A stretch of DNA of 64,000 nt from Plastoroseomonas arctica (GTDB lineage: Bacteria; Pseudomonadota; Alphaproteobacteria; Acetobacterales; Acetobacteraceae). The translations under genes were made by a program, and so were the position numbers. The notes under the pieces were generated by a model. It searched no databases, was not told the origin of the DNA, and saw only the letters and a program-made list of their open reading frames with translations. Shown here one piece after another: positions 8,147 through 16,211 of the stretch (positions within the stretch are counted from its first letter, which is position 1; each line of letters opens with the position of its first letter). The stretch spans positions 38,961 through 102,960 of the forward strand of contig NZ_JAAEDH010000018.1 of the NCBI RefSeq assembly GCF_018128965.1, read 5' to 3'.

Positions 8147-9445
8147 TCAGCGATAGAGGTCGGCGCGCGTCGGCGGCAGCCCGCTGGCGCCGCGCGCCCG
8201 CTTGGTCGCGACGGTCTGGCAGATGCCGATCGTCCCGCGCTCGAAGCCCAGCGCGACGCCCGCGAGATAGAGTAGCCAGATGCGCGTCTTGGCCGCACCC
8301 ACCTCCGCCTCGGCGGTCTCGCGCGCGGCGTAAAGACGCTCCGTCCACAGCCGGCAGGTGCGGCCGTAGTGTTCGCGCAGGCTTTCGACGTCATGCACCT
8401 CGAAGCCGCCACGTTCCAGGTCCTGTACCGTGTTGCCGATATGGTCGAGCTCGCTGCCGGGGAAGACGTAGTTCACCACGGCTGCGTATTCCGGCCGCTT
8501 GCGGCTGAAGGCGCGGGCGTCGCGCTTGGCGGGGCGCGTGATGGCGTGGTGCAGGTAGATGCCGCGCGGCCGCAACAGCGCGCGGATCTGTGCGAAATAG
8601 CCGGCGCGATTGGCGAGGCCCACATGCTCGTACATGCCCACGCTGGCGATCTTGTCCCACTCGCCGCTGAGCTTGGAGAAATCCTTCAGCTCGATGGTCA
8701 CCCGGCCCTGCAGGCCGAGCCGCGCGACCTTCGCGACGGCAAAATCATACTGCGCCTGGCTCAGAGTCACGCCATGCGCGGTCACGCCGTGATGCTGCGC
8801 CGCGTGGCAAACGAGGCCGCCCCAGCCGCAGCCGATGTCGAGGAAACGCTCGCCCGGGGTCAGGCGAAGCTTTCGGCACACGTGCTCCAACTTCGCGACC
8901 TGGGCATCGCCGAGCGAGGCCTCCCAGTCCGGGAAGTAAGCGCAGGAATAGACCATCTCCGGGTCGAGGAAGAGCGCGTAGAAGGCGTTCGCCAGATCAT
9001 AGTGGAACTGCACCAACGCCTTGTCGTCGCGCCCACCCTCGCGCCGCTCGGCGGATGGCCCTGCATAGGCGTGGCCGGCGCCGGCGGTGCCGCCGCCGAA
9101 CAGGAACGGCAGCAGCGTGCGCGCCGCCCTCAGCTTGCCCACGCGCCGCAGCAGCCCGCGCGTCCCGCGCCCCTCGCCGCGCCGCGCGGCGAGGTCGAGC
9201 AAGGTGCCGCCCTCGATCGCGATCAGCCCTTCGGCAAACAATTCGATCAGAGTCGTCAGGCGCGGGCGTCGCAGCAGGCGCGTGATCGCCTCCGGCGCGT
9301 GGACCGCGACGGCCAGGTCCCCCGACCACCGCGGACCGAGCGGTATCGGCACCCCGTCCCACAGCTTCACCGCCACATCCATCGCGAGGTGCGGCGCGAG
9401 TTCGGCGATCAGGGCGGCAAGCCGGGCGAGGCGCAGGTCGGGCAT
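8147..9445 (-). CDS. Cyclopropane-fatty-acyl-phospholipid synthase family methyltransferase
   Basis: A 432-residue SAM-dependent enzyme of the CFA synthase / mycolic acid cyclopropane synthase type, which adds a methylene group across lipid double bonds. The N-terminal 100 or so residues form the lipid-facing domain. They are followed by FHYDLANAFYALFLD and the YSCAYF motif (about 147-171), the SAM-binding LDIGCGWGGL (about 202-211) and SVGMYEHVG. The C-terminal region, with LRRHY-type sequence, matches the family. It is convergent with the alpha/beta hydrolase (four-base gap) and divergent from the SDR gene. A tuberculostearic-acid-type or other fatty acyl methylase is an alternative. Confidence 0.85.
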   Translation of the reverse strand: MPDLRLARLAALIAELAPHLAMDVAVKLWDGVPIPLGPRWSGDLAVAVHAPEAITRLLRRPRLTTLIELFAEGLIAIEGGTLLDLAARRGEGRGTRGLLRRVGKLRAARTLLPFLFGGGTAGAGHAYAGPSAERREGGRDDKALVQFHYDLANAFYALFLDPEMVYSCAYFPDWEASLGDAQVAKLEHVCRKLRLTPGERFLDIGCGWGGLVCHAAQHHGVTAHGVTLSQAQYDFAVAKVARLGLQGRVTIELKDFSKLSGEWDKIASVGMYEHVGLANRAGYFAQIRALLRPRGIYLHHAITRPAKRDARAFSRKRPEYAAVVNYVFPGSELDHIGNTVQDLERGGFEVHDVESLREHYGRTCRLWTERLYAARETAEAEVGAAKTRIWLLYLAGVALGFERGTIGICQTVATKRARGASGLPPTRADLYR

Positions 9446-9530
9446 CGCTCCCCTCTAACCTGTGCCACGGCTTCCCGAAACCCCAGGGCGGGACTAGAAC
9501 CGAGACACAAGCAAAGAGGGAAACGCATCG

Positions 9531-10439
9531 ATGATGCTCGAAGGAAAAGTCGCGGTCGTCACCGGTTCGGGCGGCGGCATCGGGCGCGAGATCGCGCTCG
9601 CCATGGCGCAGGCGGGTGCCAAGGTCGTCATCAACGACATCGGTGCGAGCCTCACCGGCGAGGGCCTCTCCGCAACCCCGGCAGAGCAGACCAAGGCCAT
9701 CATCGAGCAGCGTGGCGGTGCGGCGGCCATCAACACCGACAGCGTCAGCGAATGGGCGAATGCGCAGAAGATCGTGCAATGCGCGCTGGATAATTTCGGG
9801 CGCATCGACATCGTCGTGAACAATGCCGGCATCCTGCGCGACCAGATCTTCCACAAGACCTCGCCGGAGGAATGGCTGGCGGTCATCAACGTCCACCTCA
9901 ATGGCAGTTTCTTCGTCTCCCGCGCCGCGGCCGAGCATTTCCGCAAGCAGGGGTCGGGCGCGATGGTGCACATCACCTCGACCTCCGGGCTGATCGGCAA
10001 TTTCGGGCAGGCGAATTACTCGGCGGCGAAGCTGGGGATCGTCGCGCTGTCGAAGTCGATCGCGCTCGACATGCAGCGCTTCGGCGTGCGTTCGAACTGC
10101 CTCGCTCCCTTCGCGTGGAGCCGCATGACCAGCTCGATCCCGGCGGAAACGCCCGAGCAGAAGGCGCGCGTGCAGCGGCTGATGGCGATGGGGCCGGAGA
10201 AGAACGCCCCGCTCGCGGTGTTCCTTGCCTCGGATGCGGCGAAGGAAGTGACGGGACAGGTGTTCGCGCCGCGCATGAACGAGCTGTTCGTGTTCAACGC
10301 GATGCGCCCGGTCCGCGGCATCCATCGCAGCGAGGGCTGGACGCCGGAGACCATCGCCGAATACGCGCTGCCCGCGCTGAAGCCGGCCTTCTCGCCGCTC
10401 GAGCGTTCGGGCGACGTGTTCTGCTGGGATCCGGTGTGA
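9531..10439 (+). CDS. Short-chain dehydrogenase/reductase
   Basis: A 302-residue SDR. The cofactor loop is TGSGGGIG (about 11-18), followed by NNAG and the catalytic NYSAAKLG (Tyr and Lys). An Asp in INDIG after the second strand suggests NAD preference. The closest look is to the SDR units of peroxisomal-type multifunctional enzymes and hydroxyacyl or hydroxysteroid dehydrogenases, because of the long loop between GASLTGEG and the next helix. The C-terminal 50 residues are an extension beyond the core fold. Two adjacent ATG codons begin at 9531, with AGAGGGAAA upstream. It overlaps the start of the next gene by four bases. Confidence 0.85.
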   Translation: MMLEGKVAVVTGSGGGIGREIALAMAQAGAKVVINDIGASLTGEGLSATPAEQTKAIIEQRGGAAAINTDSVSEWANAQKIVQCALDNFGRIDIVVNNAGILRDQIFHKTSPEEWLAVINVHLNGSFFVSRAAAEHFRKQGSGAMVHITSTSGLIGNFGQANYSAAKLGIVALSKSIALDMQRFGVRSNCLAPFAWSRMTSSIPAETPEQKARVQRLMAMGPEKNAPLAVFLASDAAKEVTGQVFAPRMNELFVFNAMRPVRGIHRSEGWTPETIAEYALPALKPAFSPLERSGDVFCWDPV

Positions 10440-10888
10440 TCCTGCGCCTGGTGGTGCCGCTGGTCCTGCTGGCCTCGGCTGCCATGGGGCAGGGCGTCTC
10501 GCCGGTGCTGGCCCGGGCCGCGGACGGGCTTCCCGTGGTGGACACCCTGTCGGTAGTCCTGCCGTCCCTCGGTTGCCTGCTTCATGGTTCGGCGCGCCAC
10601 CTGGAGGAGCTGCCCTCGGCGCAGCCCTGGGCGCGGCCGCCGGCGCTGGTGGTCGTGGATGGCCTGCCCGGCCAGCCGGAAGGGCGGCGCGGCGCGTTGG
10701 TGCGCGTCACGCGCAACCTGTTGGCGCGGCAGGCGACGCAGGCGATGATCGTGGCACAGCGCGCCGTGCCGTTGACGCGCGACCTGGCCGCGCCTGGTCC
10801 GGGCGACACCACGCCCTTCCTGCTGCTGCTGGCCGACGAGATCCCGGCCGAGCCACCCGAGACCTGCACCCCGAGAGGCCTTCGTTGA
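10436..10888 (+). CDS. Small exported protein of unknown function
   Basis: A 150-residue reading frame starting at GTG 10436, whose first four bases overlap the end of the SDR gene. It opens with a convincing signal peptide (LRLVVPLVLLASAAMGQG) followed by about 125 residues of mature protein with SLGCLLHGSARHLEELP near the front and a hydrophobic FLLLLADEIP near the end. I recognise no family. Codon use matches the neighbours and the frame is uninterrupted, so a real gene is likely. Export to the periplasm is the only functional statement I can support. Confidence 0.6.
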   Translation: MILRLVVPLVLLASAAMGQGVSPVLARAADGLPVVDTLSVVLPSLGCLLHGSARHLEELPSAQPWARPPALVVVDGLPGQPEGRRGALVRVTRNLLARQATQAMIVAQRAVPLTRDLAAPGPGDTTPFLLLLADEIPAEPPETCTPRGLR

Positions 10889-10890
10889 CC

Positions 10891-11055
10891 ATGGACATGT
10901 TCGAAAGCGTCGCCGGGCGCGGTTGCCCGCTGTGGCCATCATCGGCTTCCGCCGCGACCTCGAAGCGCCCGGCCATCGCGGAAGCCGAGATCAACCCGCT
11001 GGTGGTTCACGAGCGCGACTTGACCGTCGCCGATGCCTGGCTGACGCGCGCATGA
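10891..11055 (+). pseudogene. Remnant of an acyl-CoA synthetase (ATP-grasp) C-terminus
   Basis: The last part of this short frame reads IAEAEINPLVVHERDLTVADAWL, which matches the C-terminal end of the ATP-grasp domain of NDP-forming acyl-CoA synthetases, where EINPL is followed by a short strand and a DALV-like helix. Only about 30 residues are recognisable; the preceding 28 have no such character, so the rest of the gene appears deleted. The stop (11053-11055) overlaps the nitroreductase ATG in an ATGA arrangement, which suggests the lost gene was once translationally coupled to it. It could instead be a tiny real peptide, but that is less likely. Confidence 0.5.
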
Positions 11056-11864
11056 CGGACCTTCTGCAAGCCCGCTACGGCAACGCCGATTTTGCCCTTC
11101 CCGACGCGGTGCCCGAGGCGTTCAAGGCGCTGCTGGACCGCCGGGTGACGCGCCGCTATCGCGCGGACCCCATCCCCGAGGCGCTGCTGCAGGCGGTGCT
11201 TGCCGGCGCCCAGTCGGCGCCGTCCAAGTCGGATCTGCAGCAATATTCCATCCTGGTCACGCGCGACGCCGCCAAGATCGCTGCCGTCGCCGCTTGGATC
11301 GGCACCATGCCCTGGATCACCGAGGCACCGGTCCTGCTGCTGTTCTGCGGCGACATGCGGCGCGGCCAGCAGGTCACCGCCCTACGCGGGCGCGAGCACG
11401 CGAACAACAATCTCGACACCTTCCTCAACACAGCCGTGGACGCTGCGCTTGCCATGGGCGCGGCGATGGCGGCGGCGGATGCGCTCGGCTTGGGCACCTG
11501 TCCGATCAGCTATGTGCGCAGCCACATCGAGAAGGTGGGGCCGCTGTTCGGCCTTCCCCGCGGCGTCTACCCCGTCGCGGGGCTGACGCTGGGCGTTCCT
11601 GCCGCGCGCGGGCCTGCCTCGCCACGGCTTCCGCAGGCCGTGGTCGTGCACCAAGAACGCTATGCCGATGACGATGATGCGCTCGCCGCGGCATTGCCCG
11701 CCTATGACGCGCTGCGCCCACCGGGAAAGCCACGCTATCCCGAAATCCACGGCCCGGCGCCCGAAGGCTGTGTCTGGTCTGAGAATGTCGCGCGGCAGCT
11801 TTCCGTGCCTGAGCGCTTCGGCTTCGCCACCTGGCTCCGCGGGCGCGGCTTCGACCTTGCCTGA
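11052..11864 (+). CDS. Nitroreductase-family flavoprotein
   Basis: A 270-residue FMN-dependent nitroreductase-like enzyme. Visible marks are the N-terminal RRVTRRYRADPIPEALLQAVLAGAQSAPS-type FMN-binding region, the central DAALAMGAAMAAADALGLGTCPISYVR dimer/FMN segment and a C-terminal GLPRGVYPVAGLTLGVP. It probably reduces nitro compounds or quinones with NAD(P)H in the cytoplasm. The length (270) is that of NfsA-like or FRP enzymes rather than the short NfsB group. The ATG overlaps the preceding remnant and the 3' end overlaps the Nudix start. Confidence 0.85.
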   Translation: MTDLLQARYGNADFALPDAVPEAFKALLDRRVTRRYRADPIPEALLQAVLAGAQSAPSKSDLQQYSILVTRDAAKIAAVAAWIGTMPWITEAPVLLLFCGDMRRGQQVTALRGREHANNNLDTFLNTAVDAALAMGAAMAAADALGLGTCPISYVRSHIEKVGPLFGLPRGVYPVAGLTLGVPAARGPASPRLPQAVVVHQERYADDDDALAAALPAYDALRPPGKPRYPEIHGPAPEGCVWSENVARQLSVPERFGFATWLRGRGFDLA

Positions 11865-12537
11865 AACCACCCACAAGCCGGCAGAGGACGACAATCCCGG
11901 CAGCGCCGATGCCGGCGGCAAGCCGCCGCGCAAGCGCGCCCATCCCCGCAACGCCGCGACGCTGATCCTGTGGCGCGACACCCCGCGGGGCCCCGAGATC
12001 CTGATGGGGCGGCGCCACGCCTCGGCGCGCTTCATGCCGGGCGTGTTGGTCTTCCCGGGCGGGATGGTGGATCGCGCCGATCATGCCGCGGAGGCAGCCT
12101 CGGAACTCCGTGCACCGGTGCGCGCCATGCTGGAGCGTCGTGCGAAGCCTTCGCTCGCCCGTGCCCTCGCCATCGCGGCATGCCGCGAGTTGCAGGAGGA
12201 GACCGGTCTGTCCTTCGGGTCGTGGCCGGGACCCGAGCTGGCCGCACTCGACTATCTATGCCGCGCAGTCACGCCCGCGTCGCGGCCGATCCGGTTCAAC
12301 GCGCGCTTCCTCATCGGGCCTGGTGAGGTCGCAACCGGCTCGCTGGCGGGTTCGGGCGAACTCGACGAAATCGCCTGGTATCCCGAGGATGCCGCGCGAA
12401 GTGGCCGCATGGCGCCGATCACCGCGCTGGTGCTGGATGAGTTCCACGCCTGGCACGCCATGCCGGCCGCCGCGCGCGACGAGCGTGACCTGATCGTCTT
12501 CATGGGCCTGGACCGCCGCAGGCCCGAAGGCGCCTGA
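11857..12537 (+). CDS. Nudix hydrolase, long form (NUDT7/NUDT19-like)
   Basis: A protein of about 226 residues with a Nudix fold. It shows AATLILWRDTPRGPEILMGRRH, FMPGVLVFPGG and CRELQEETGL. The Nudix box is incomplete: RELQEETG is intact, but the leading Gly and Glu of the consensus are displaced by an insertion of about 30 residues, as in NUDT7/NUDT19-type CoA or nucleotide pyrophosphatases. No ATG precedes the fold. TTG at 11857, overlapping the nitroreductase end by eight bases, is the best start but has no clear ribosome-binding site. Substrate unknown; CoA or acyl-CoA is a guess from the long-form layout. Confidence 0.8.
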   Translation: MPETTHKPAEDDNPGSADAGGKPPRKRAHPRNAATLILWRDTPRGPEILMGRRHASARFMPGVLVFPGGMVDRADHAAEAASELRAPVRAMLERRAKPSLARALAIAACRELQEETGLSFGSWPGPELAALDYLCRAVTPASRPIRFNARFLIGPGEVATGSLAGSGELDEIAWYPEDAARSGRMAPITALVLDEFHAWHAMPAAARDERDLIVFMGLDRRRPEGA

Positions 12538-12560
12538 GCGGCTCTCGCGAACCCGGCCGT

Positions 12561-12767
12561 CTAGGCGCCGGTGTCGCGTGCCACCATGACGAAGAGCCGG
12601 TGTGTCGCGATATCGACCTTGCGGCGCGTTCCGTCCTGCCAGGCGCGCAGCGCGCTTGCCTCGTCATGGAACGGCCCGTGCAGCTCCTCGGTGCCAGGCT
12701 CGAGCGTCACGAATTGGGTGTCGGTGAAGACGCCACCCCAGACCACCCAGATGTGGCGTTCACTCAT
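12561..12767 (-). CDS. DUF4170 family small protein
   Basis: A 68-residue protein with HIWVVWGGVFTDT, EELHGPFHDEASALRAW and a beta-rich C-terminus, the pattern of DUF4170, a small family common in alphaproteobacteria and of unknown function. The ATG at 12767 has AAGGAG about nine bases upstream, and this decides the start against a longer open frame. It is cytoplasmic with no membrane segment. It is convergent with the Nudix gene (23-base gap) and divergent from the metallo-hydrolase at 12859. Confidence 0.8.
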   Translation of the reverse strand: MSERHIWVVWGGVFTDTQFVTLEPGTEELHGPFHDEASALRAWQDGTRRKVDIATHRLFVMVARDTGA

Positions 12768-12858
12768 CGATCGATACTCCTTGGCGCGCGCGAGGAATTT
12801 AGCGAGTGTGGCGCGCTTTAGGCCACAAGCAGGTTCAGGGCCAGCAGGGGAGACGACC

Positions 12859-13827
12859 ATGACTGACACCACGCGCCGCTTCGCGCTAGGCGCCGCCGTG
12901 GCGGCCGGCCTGACGCCCGCCGCCGCCGAGGCGCATATCTGCCCGCCGGCGCTGAGCGCCACGGCCGACGTGTTCCGCTTCCGTGTGGGCGGCTTCACCG
13001 TGACGCAGCTCCATGACGGCCACGGGCGGCGCGCCGTCGAGGGCCTCGTGCTGAATGCGGGCGCGGACGAGGTCCGCTCCGTGCTGGCCGAGAGCATGCT
13101 GCCGACCGACCACTATCTCGGCCCCTACACCGTCACGGTCCTGCAGACCGCCGACAAGCTGGTCATGTTCGACACCGGTACCGGCGGCCAGGCGGCACCC
13201 ACGGCCGGGCGGCTCGCCGGCAACATGCGCGCGGCCGGCATCGATCCGGCCGCGATCGACATGGTGGTGATCAGCCACTGCCATCAGGACCACATCCACG
13301 GCCTCGCGACGGCCGAGGGCCGCGCCGTGTTCGAGAAGGCGGAGATCCTGCTGCCGGAACTGGAATGGGCCTGGTGGGGCGATGCCACGAATGAGGGCCG
13401 CAGCCCGGCCGGTCAGAGGGTCAACTTCGCCAATTTCGCGCGCCGCTTCGCGCCCTATAATGGCCGCGTGCGGCGCTACGGCGACGGTGCCGAGCTGCTG
13501 CCGGGGGTTCGCGCGATCGCCGCCTATGGTCACAGTCCCGGCCACACGGTGTTCCAGATATCCGATGCAGGCGCGGCGTTCATGCTGCTCGCGGACATCA
13601 CCCACCGTCCGGAGCTGTTCGCGCGCCGGCCGGACTATACCTCCGTGTTCGATTTCGACGGTGCTGCCGCCGTGGTGAGCCGCAGGCGGATCCTCGACAT
13701 GGTCGCGACCGATCGCGTGCTGGTGGCGGGGTACCATTTCCCGTTCCCGGCCACCGGAAACATCGCGCGGGAGGGCGGCGCGTTCCGCTTCCACCCGGCT
13801 GACTGGACCGGGCTCCGCGCCGGCTGA
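12859..13827 (+). CDS. Exported metallo-beta-lactamase-fold hydrolase (paralogue A)
   Basis: A 322-residue MBL-fold hydrolase with a Tat-like N-terminus (TTRRFALGAAVAAGL, probable cleavage near AAAEA). The zinc motif is SHCHQDHIHG (HxHxDH), with further ligands expected in YGHSPGHT and the late GYHFPFP. The Asp ligand is in ADITH. AGGGGAG sits six bases before the ATG. It is a close paralogue of the gene that faces it (13874-14860): both share the ESxLPTD, WAWW, GHxPGHT and GYHFPFP motifs. The substrate is unknown; lactonase or similar periplasmic hydrolase is a reasonable class. Confidence 0.88.
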   Translation: MTDTTRRFALGAAVAAGLTPAAAEAHICPPALSATADVFRFRVGGFTVTQLHDGHGRRAVEGLVLNAGADEVRSVLAESMLPTDHYLGPYTVTVLQTADKLVMFDTGTGGQAAPTAGRLAGNMRAAGIDPAAIDMVVISHCHQDHIHGLATAEGRAVFEKAEILLPELEWAWWGDATNEGRSPAGQRVNFANFARRFAPYNGRVRRYGDGAELLPGVRAIAAYGHSPGHTVFQISDAGAAFMLLADITHRPELFARRPDYTSVFDFDGAAAVVSRRRILDMVATDRVLVAGYHFPFPATGNIAREGGAFRFHPADWTGLRAG

Positions 13828-13832
13828 CCCGA

Positions 13833-13865
13833 GGCGTTAGCCGGTGCATGACACCGGCCAACGCC
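13833..13865. terminator. Bidirectional hairpin between convergent MBL genes
   Basis: GGCGTT (13833-13838) pairs with AACGCC (13860-13865), and GCCGGTG (13840-13846) pairs with CACCGGC (13852-13858) around a five-base loop, leaving only an A/C mismatch. This 13-pair stem lies between the two stop codons and can serve both genes. The T-run is weak on both sides. Confidence 0.65.
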
Positions 13866-13873
13866 ATCTTTGG

Positions 13874-14860
13874 TCAGATGCCGGCGGCCCAATCGCCGGG
13901 AATGAAGCGGTAGCCATTGCCTTCCTTCGCGACGTAGCCCTGGGCCGGGAAGGGGAAGTGATAGCCGGTGACGCGGATGCGATCGGTGGCAACCCGGTCG
14001 AAGACGCGACGGCGGGTCGCTTCCGCCACGGTCGGGTCGGAGTCGAAGACGATTTGGAAATCCGGGCGGCGTGCCAGCAGCTCCGGACGGTTGGTGACGT
14101 CGGCGAGGAACATCATCTGCTCGCCGCCATCAGCGATGTGGAAGGTCGTGTGGCCGGGCGTATGGCCATAGGCGGCATGGGCGCGAATGCCGGGCAGGAT
14201 CGTCGCGCCGTCGGCGAATCGCTGCACGTCGGCGCGCCAAGGGGCGAAGCGCCGCGCCGCATTGGCGAAGTTGCCCCGCTGGTTTTCCGGCGTGCGGCCG
14301 GTATTGCCCTCATCCATCCACCAGGCCCACTCGGTCTCGGGCACCATGACGGTGGCGTTGGGGAAGGCGCGGGCGCCGCCGGCATCGATCAGGCCGTTGA
14401 TGTGGTCGCCGTGGAAATGGCTGACGACGACATGCGTGACGCGCGCCGGGTCGTAGCCCGCCGCCCGGAAATTGGTCATGAACAGGCCCACCGGGGCGCC
14501 GGCGGGCTGCGCGCCGTTGCCGCTGTCGAACACGATCAGGTTCGCGCCGGCTTCGACCACGGTCAGCGTGAAGGGAATGCGCAGCTGGTCGGTCGGCAGG
14601 AAGCTCTCCGCCAGCACGCGCTGCACATCCTCGATCGGCGCGTTGCGCACGAAGCCGGTGAGCGGCACAGGGCGCGAGCCATCATGCACCGTGGTCACGG
14701 TGAAGCTGCCGACCTTGAACTTGTAGAAGCCGGGCGAGCCCGGCATCGCGGGCGCGGCCGGCGCGGCCGGCGCGGTCTGGGCGCTCGCGCCTTGGCCGAG
14801 GATCGGCATGGCCGCGGCGGCAAGGCCGGCGGCGAAAGCGGTGCGGCGTTGGATGGGCAT
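13874..14860 (-). CDS. Exported metallo-beta-lactamase-fold hydrolase (paralogue B)
   Basis: A 328-residue MBL-fold hydrolase with an RR-containing, Tat-like signal (PIQRRTAFAAGLAAAAMP, cleavage near GASAQ) and an Ala/Pro-rich linker of about 15 residues before the domain. The zinc motif is SHFHGDHING (HxHxDH), with YGHTPGHT, LADVTN and GYHFPFPAQG downstream. It faces paralogue A tail to tail, with a shared terminator hairpin between. The two sequences align almost end to end by eye, so an inverted duplication is likely. Periplasmic location is inferred from the signal. Confidence 0.9.
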   Translation of the reverse strand: MPIQRRTAFAAGLAAAAMPILGQGASAQTAPAAPAAPAMPGSPGFYKFKVGSFTVTTVHDGSRPVPLTGFVRNAPIEDVQRVLAESFLPTDQLRIPFTLTVVEAGANLIVFDSGNGAQPAGAPVGLFMTNFRAAGYDPARVTHVVVSHFHGDHINGLIDAGGARAFPNATVMVPETEWAWWMDEGNTGRTPENQRGNFANAARRFAPWRADVQRFADGATILPGIRAHAAYGHTPGHTTFHIADGGEQMMFLADVTNRPELLARRPDFQIVFDSDPTVAEATRRRVFDRVATDRIRVTGYHFPFPAQGYVAKEGNGYRFIPGDWAAGI

Positions 14861-15031
14861 GACGTTCCCTTGGTGCGATGAGGCTGGTAGAGTGACCAGG
14901 ACCGGCGTGTTTTCAAGCCCATAAGTGCCGAGCCGGGCGTGATTTCGCCAAACCGATCTGATATCCGTCATGGAGGCACAAGCCCCTGCACGGGGGTCTT
15001 CGCGGCAGTGCAAAACGAAGGAAGTGCGCGT

Positions 15032-16066
15032 TTGCCCAAGGATGAACCGCCCCCGCCGGCCGCCATGCGCAAGGGCAGCCTTGCCCGGTTCCTCGGTCTC
15101 GATGGCGGCGGCGGCGGCAACGCCTTCGGTGATCTCGGCGCCATGCACGAGGACCTGTTCCGCATCCGCGGCGACCTTGCGCAGATCAGGGCCGATCTCG
15201 ACCATGTCCGCTCGGCGGTCGGCCGGCGCGACGTCACCGCGCTCGATGAACTCATCCAGACCGGCAACCGGCGCGACATCGAGGCCACCATCCGCGACCG
15301 CAGCCAGACGGTGCCGCTGCCCGACGGGTCCGTGCTGTGCCGCATCCTCGGGCGCTACAAGTTCCACGTCGACGCCGCCGATACCGGCATGGCGCCGCAT
15401 CTGCTGCTCGATGGCTACTGGCAGTACTGGGTGACCGAGTTCATCGCGCGCAACCTGGCGCGCGGCGAGCAGGTCGTCGAGATCGGTGCCCAGTACGGCT
15501 ATTTCAGCGTGGTGATGGCGGACCTGATCGGCCCCGGCGGCCGGTTGCTGGCGCTGGAGCCCAACCCCTGGCTGCACTGGCTGTGCGGTCGGAACCTCGC
15601 CATCAACGGCAGCAGCCCACCGGCGACGCTGCAGCGCGCCGCGGCCGGCTTCCGCGCCGAGGCGGCGACGAAGCTGCGCGCCCGCATCACCGGGCCCTTC
15701 CATGGCCCCTTCGCAACCTGGTTCGAATATGGCGAAGGCGGCGCGACCGTGCAGGCGCCCTCGATGGCGCTGGACGAGCTGGAGCAGGGGCCTGTCGACC
15801 TCATCAAGATCAACACCGGCACTAATGCCGAGCTCATCTGGCTTGGTGCGCAGGCGCTGCTGGATCGCAGCCCGGACGTCCGCGTGCTGCTGCACTTCCA
15901 GGCCGATGCCTGCCATGATCCGCAGGGTTTCGTCGCCGCCATGGCGTCGCGCTTTCCGCTGCGCATCGTGGACACCGATAGCCGCGCGCGGCCGGTGACC
16001 GAGGAAGCCCTGCTCGGCGAATTGCGCGACTGCACCATCTTCCTCGCGCAGGGCGAGGCGCGCTAA
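15032..16066 (+). CDS. FkbM-type SAM-dependent methyltransferase with N-terminal helical region
   Basis: A protein of about 344 residues. The first 90 are helical and heptad-like (EDLFRIRGDLAQIRADLDHV), a probable coiled coil. A Rossmann methyltransferase follows, with VVEIGAQYGYFSVVMADLIGPGGRLLALEPNP as SAM-binding motif I to II and VDLIKINT as the later acidic strand region. This fits the FkbM family that O-methylates sugars or polyketides. TTG at 15032 is preferred because AAGGAAG lies seven bases upstream; ATG at 15065 is an alternative without a ribosome-binding site. No neighbouring polysaccharide genes are seen here, though a second methyltransferase of this style is at 45480. Confidence 0.75.
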   Translation: MPKDEPPPPAAMRKGSLARFLGLDGGGGGNAFGDLGAMHEDLFRIRGDLAQIRADLDHVRSAVGRRDVTALDELIQTGNRRDIEATIRDRSQTVPLPDGSVLCRILGRYKFHVDAADTGMAPHLLLDGYWQYWVTEFIARNLARGEQVVEIGAQYGYFSVVMADLIGPGGRLLALEPNPWLHWLCGRNLAINGSSPPATLQRAAAGFRAEAATKLRARITGPFHGPFATWFEYGEGGATVQAPSMALDELEQGPVDLIKINTGTNAELIWLGAQALLDRSPDVRVLLHFQADACHDPQGFVAAMASRFPLRIVDTDSRARPVTEEALLGELRDCTIFLAQGEAR

Positions 16067-16211
16067 GGGCGGCTCGGCTCGGGCTCTGCCGCCTACCCAG
16101 GCATGTTCCACACGAGAGTGCCGCGTGATTGAGCGGACGTGTCACGGAGCGCCACAAACGGACTCGTGAACGGCTTGTTGGCGCCCGAAGGCACGGCGCA
16201 GCATCATCGAC

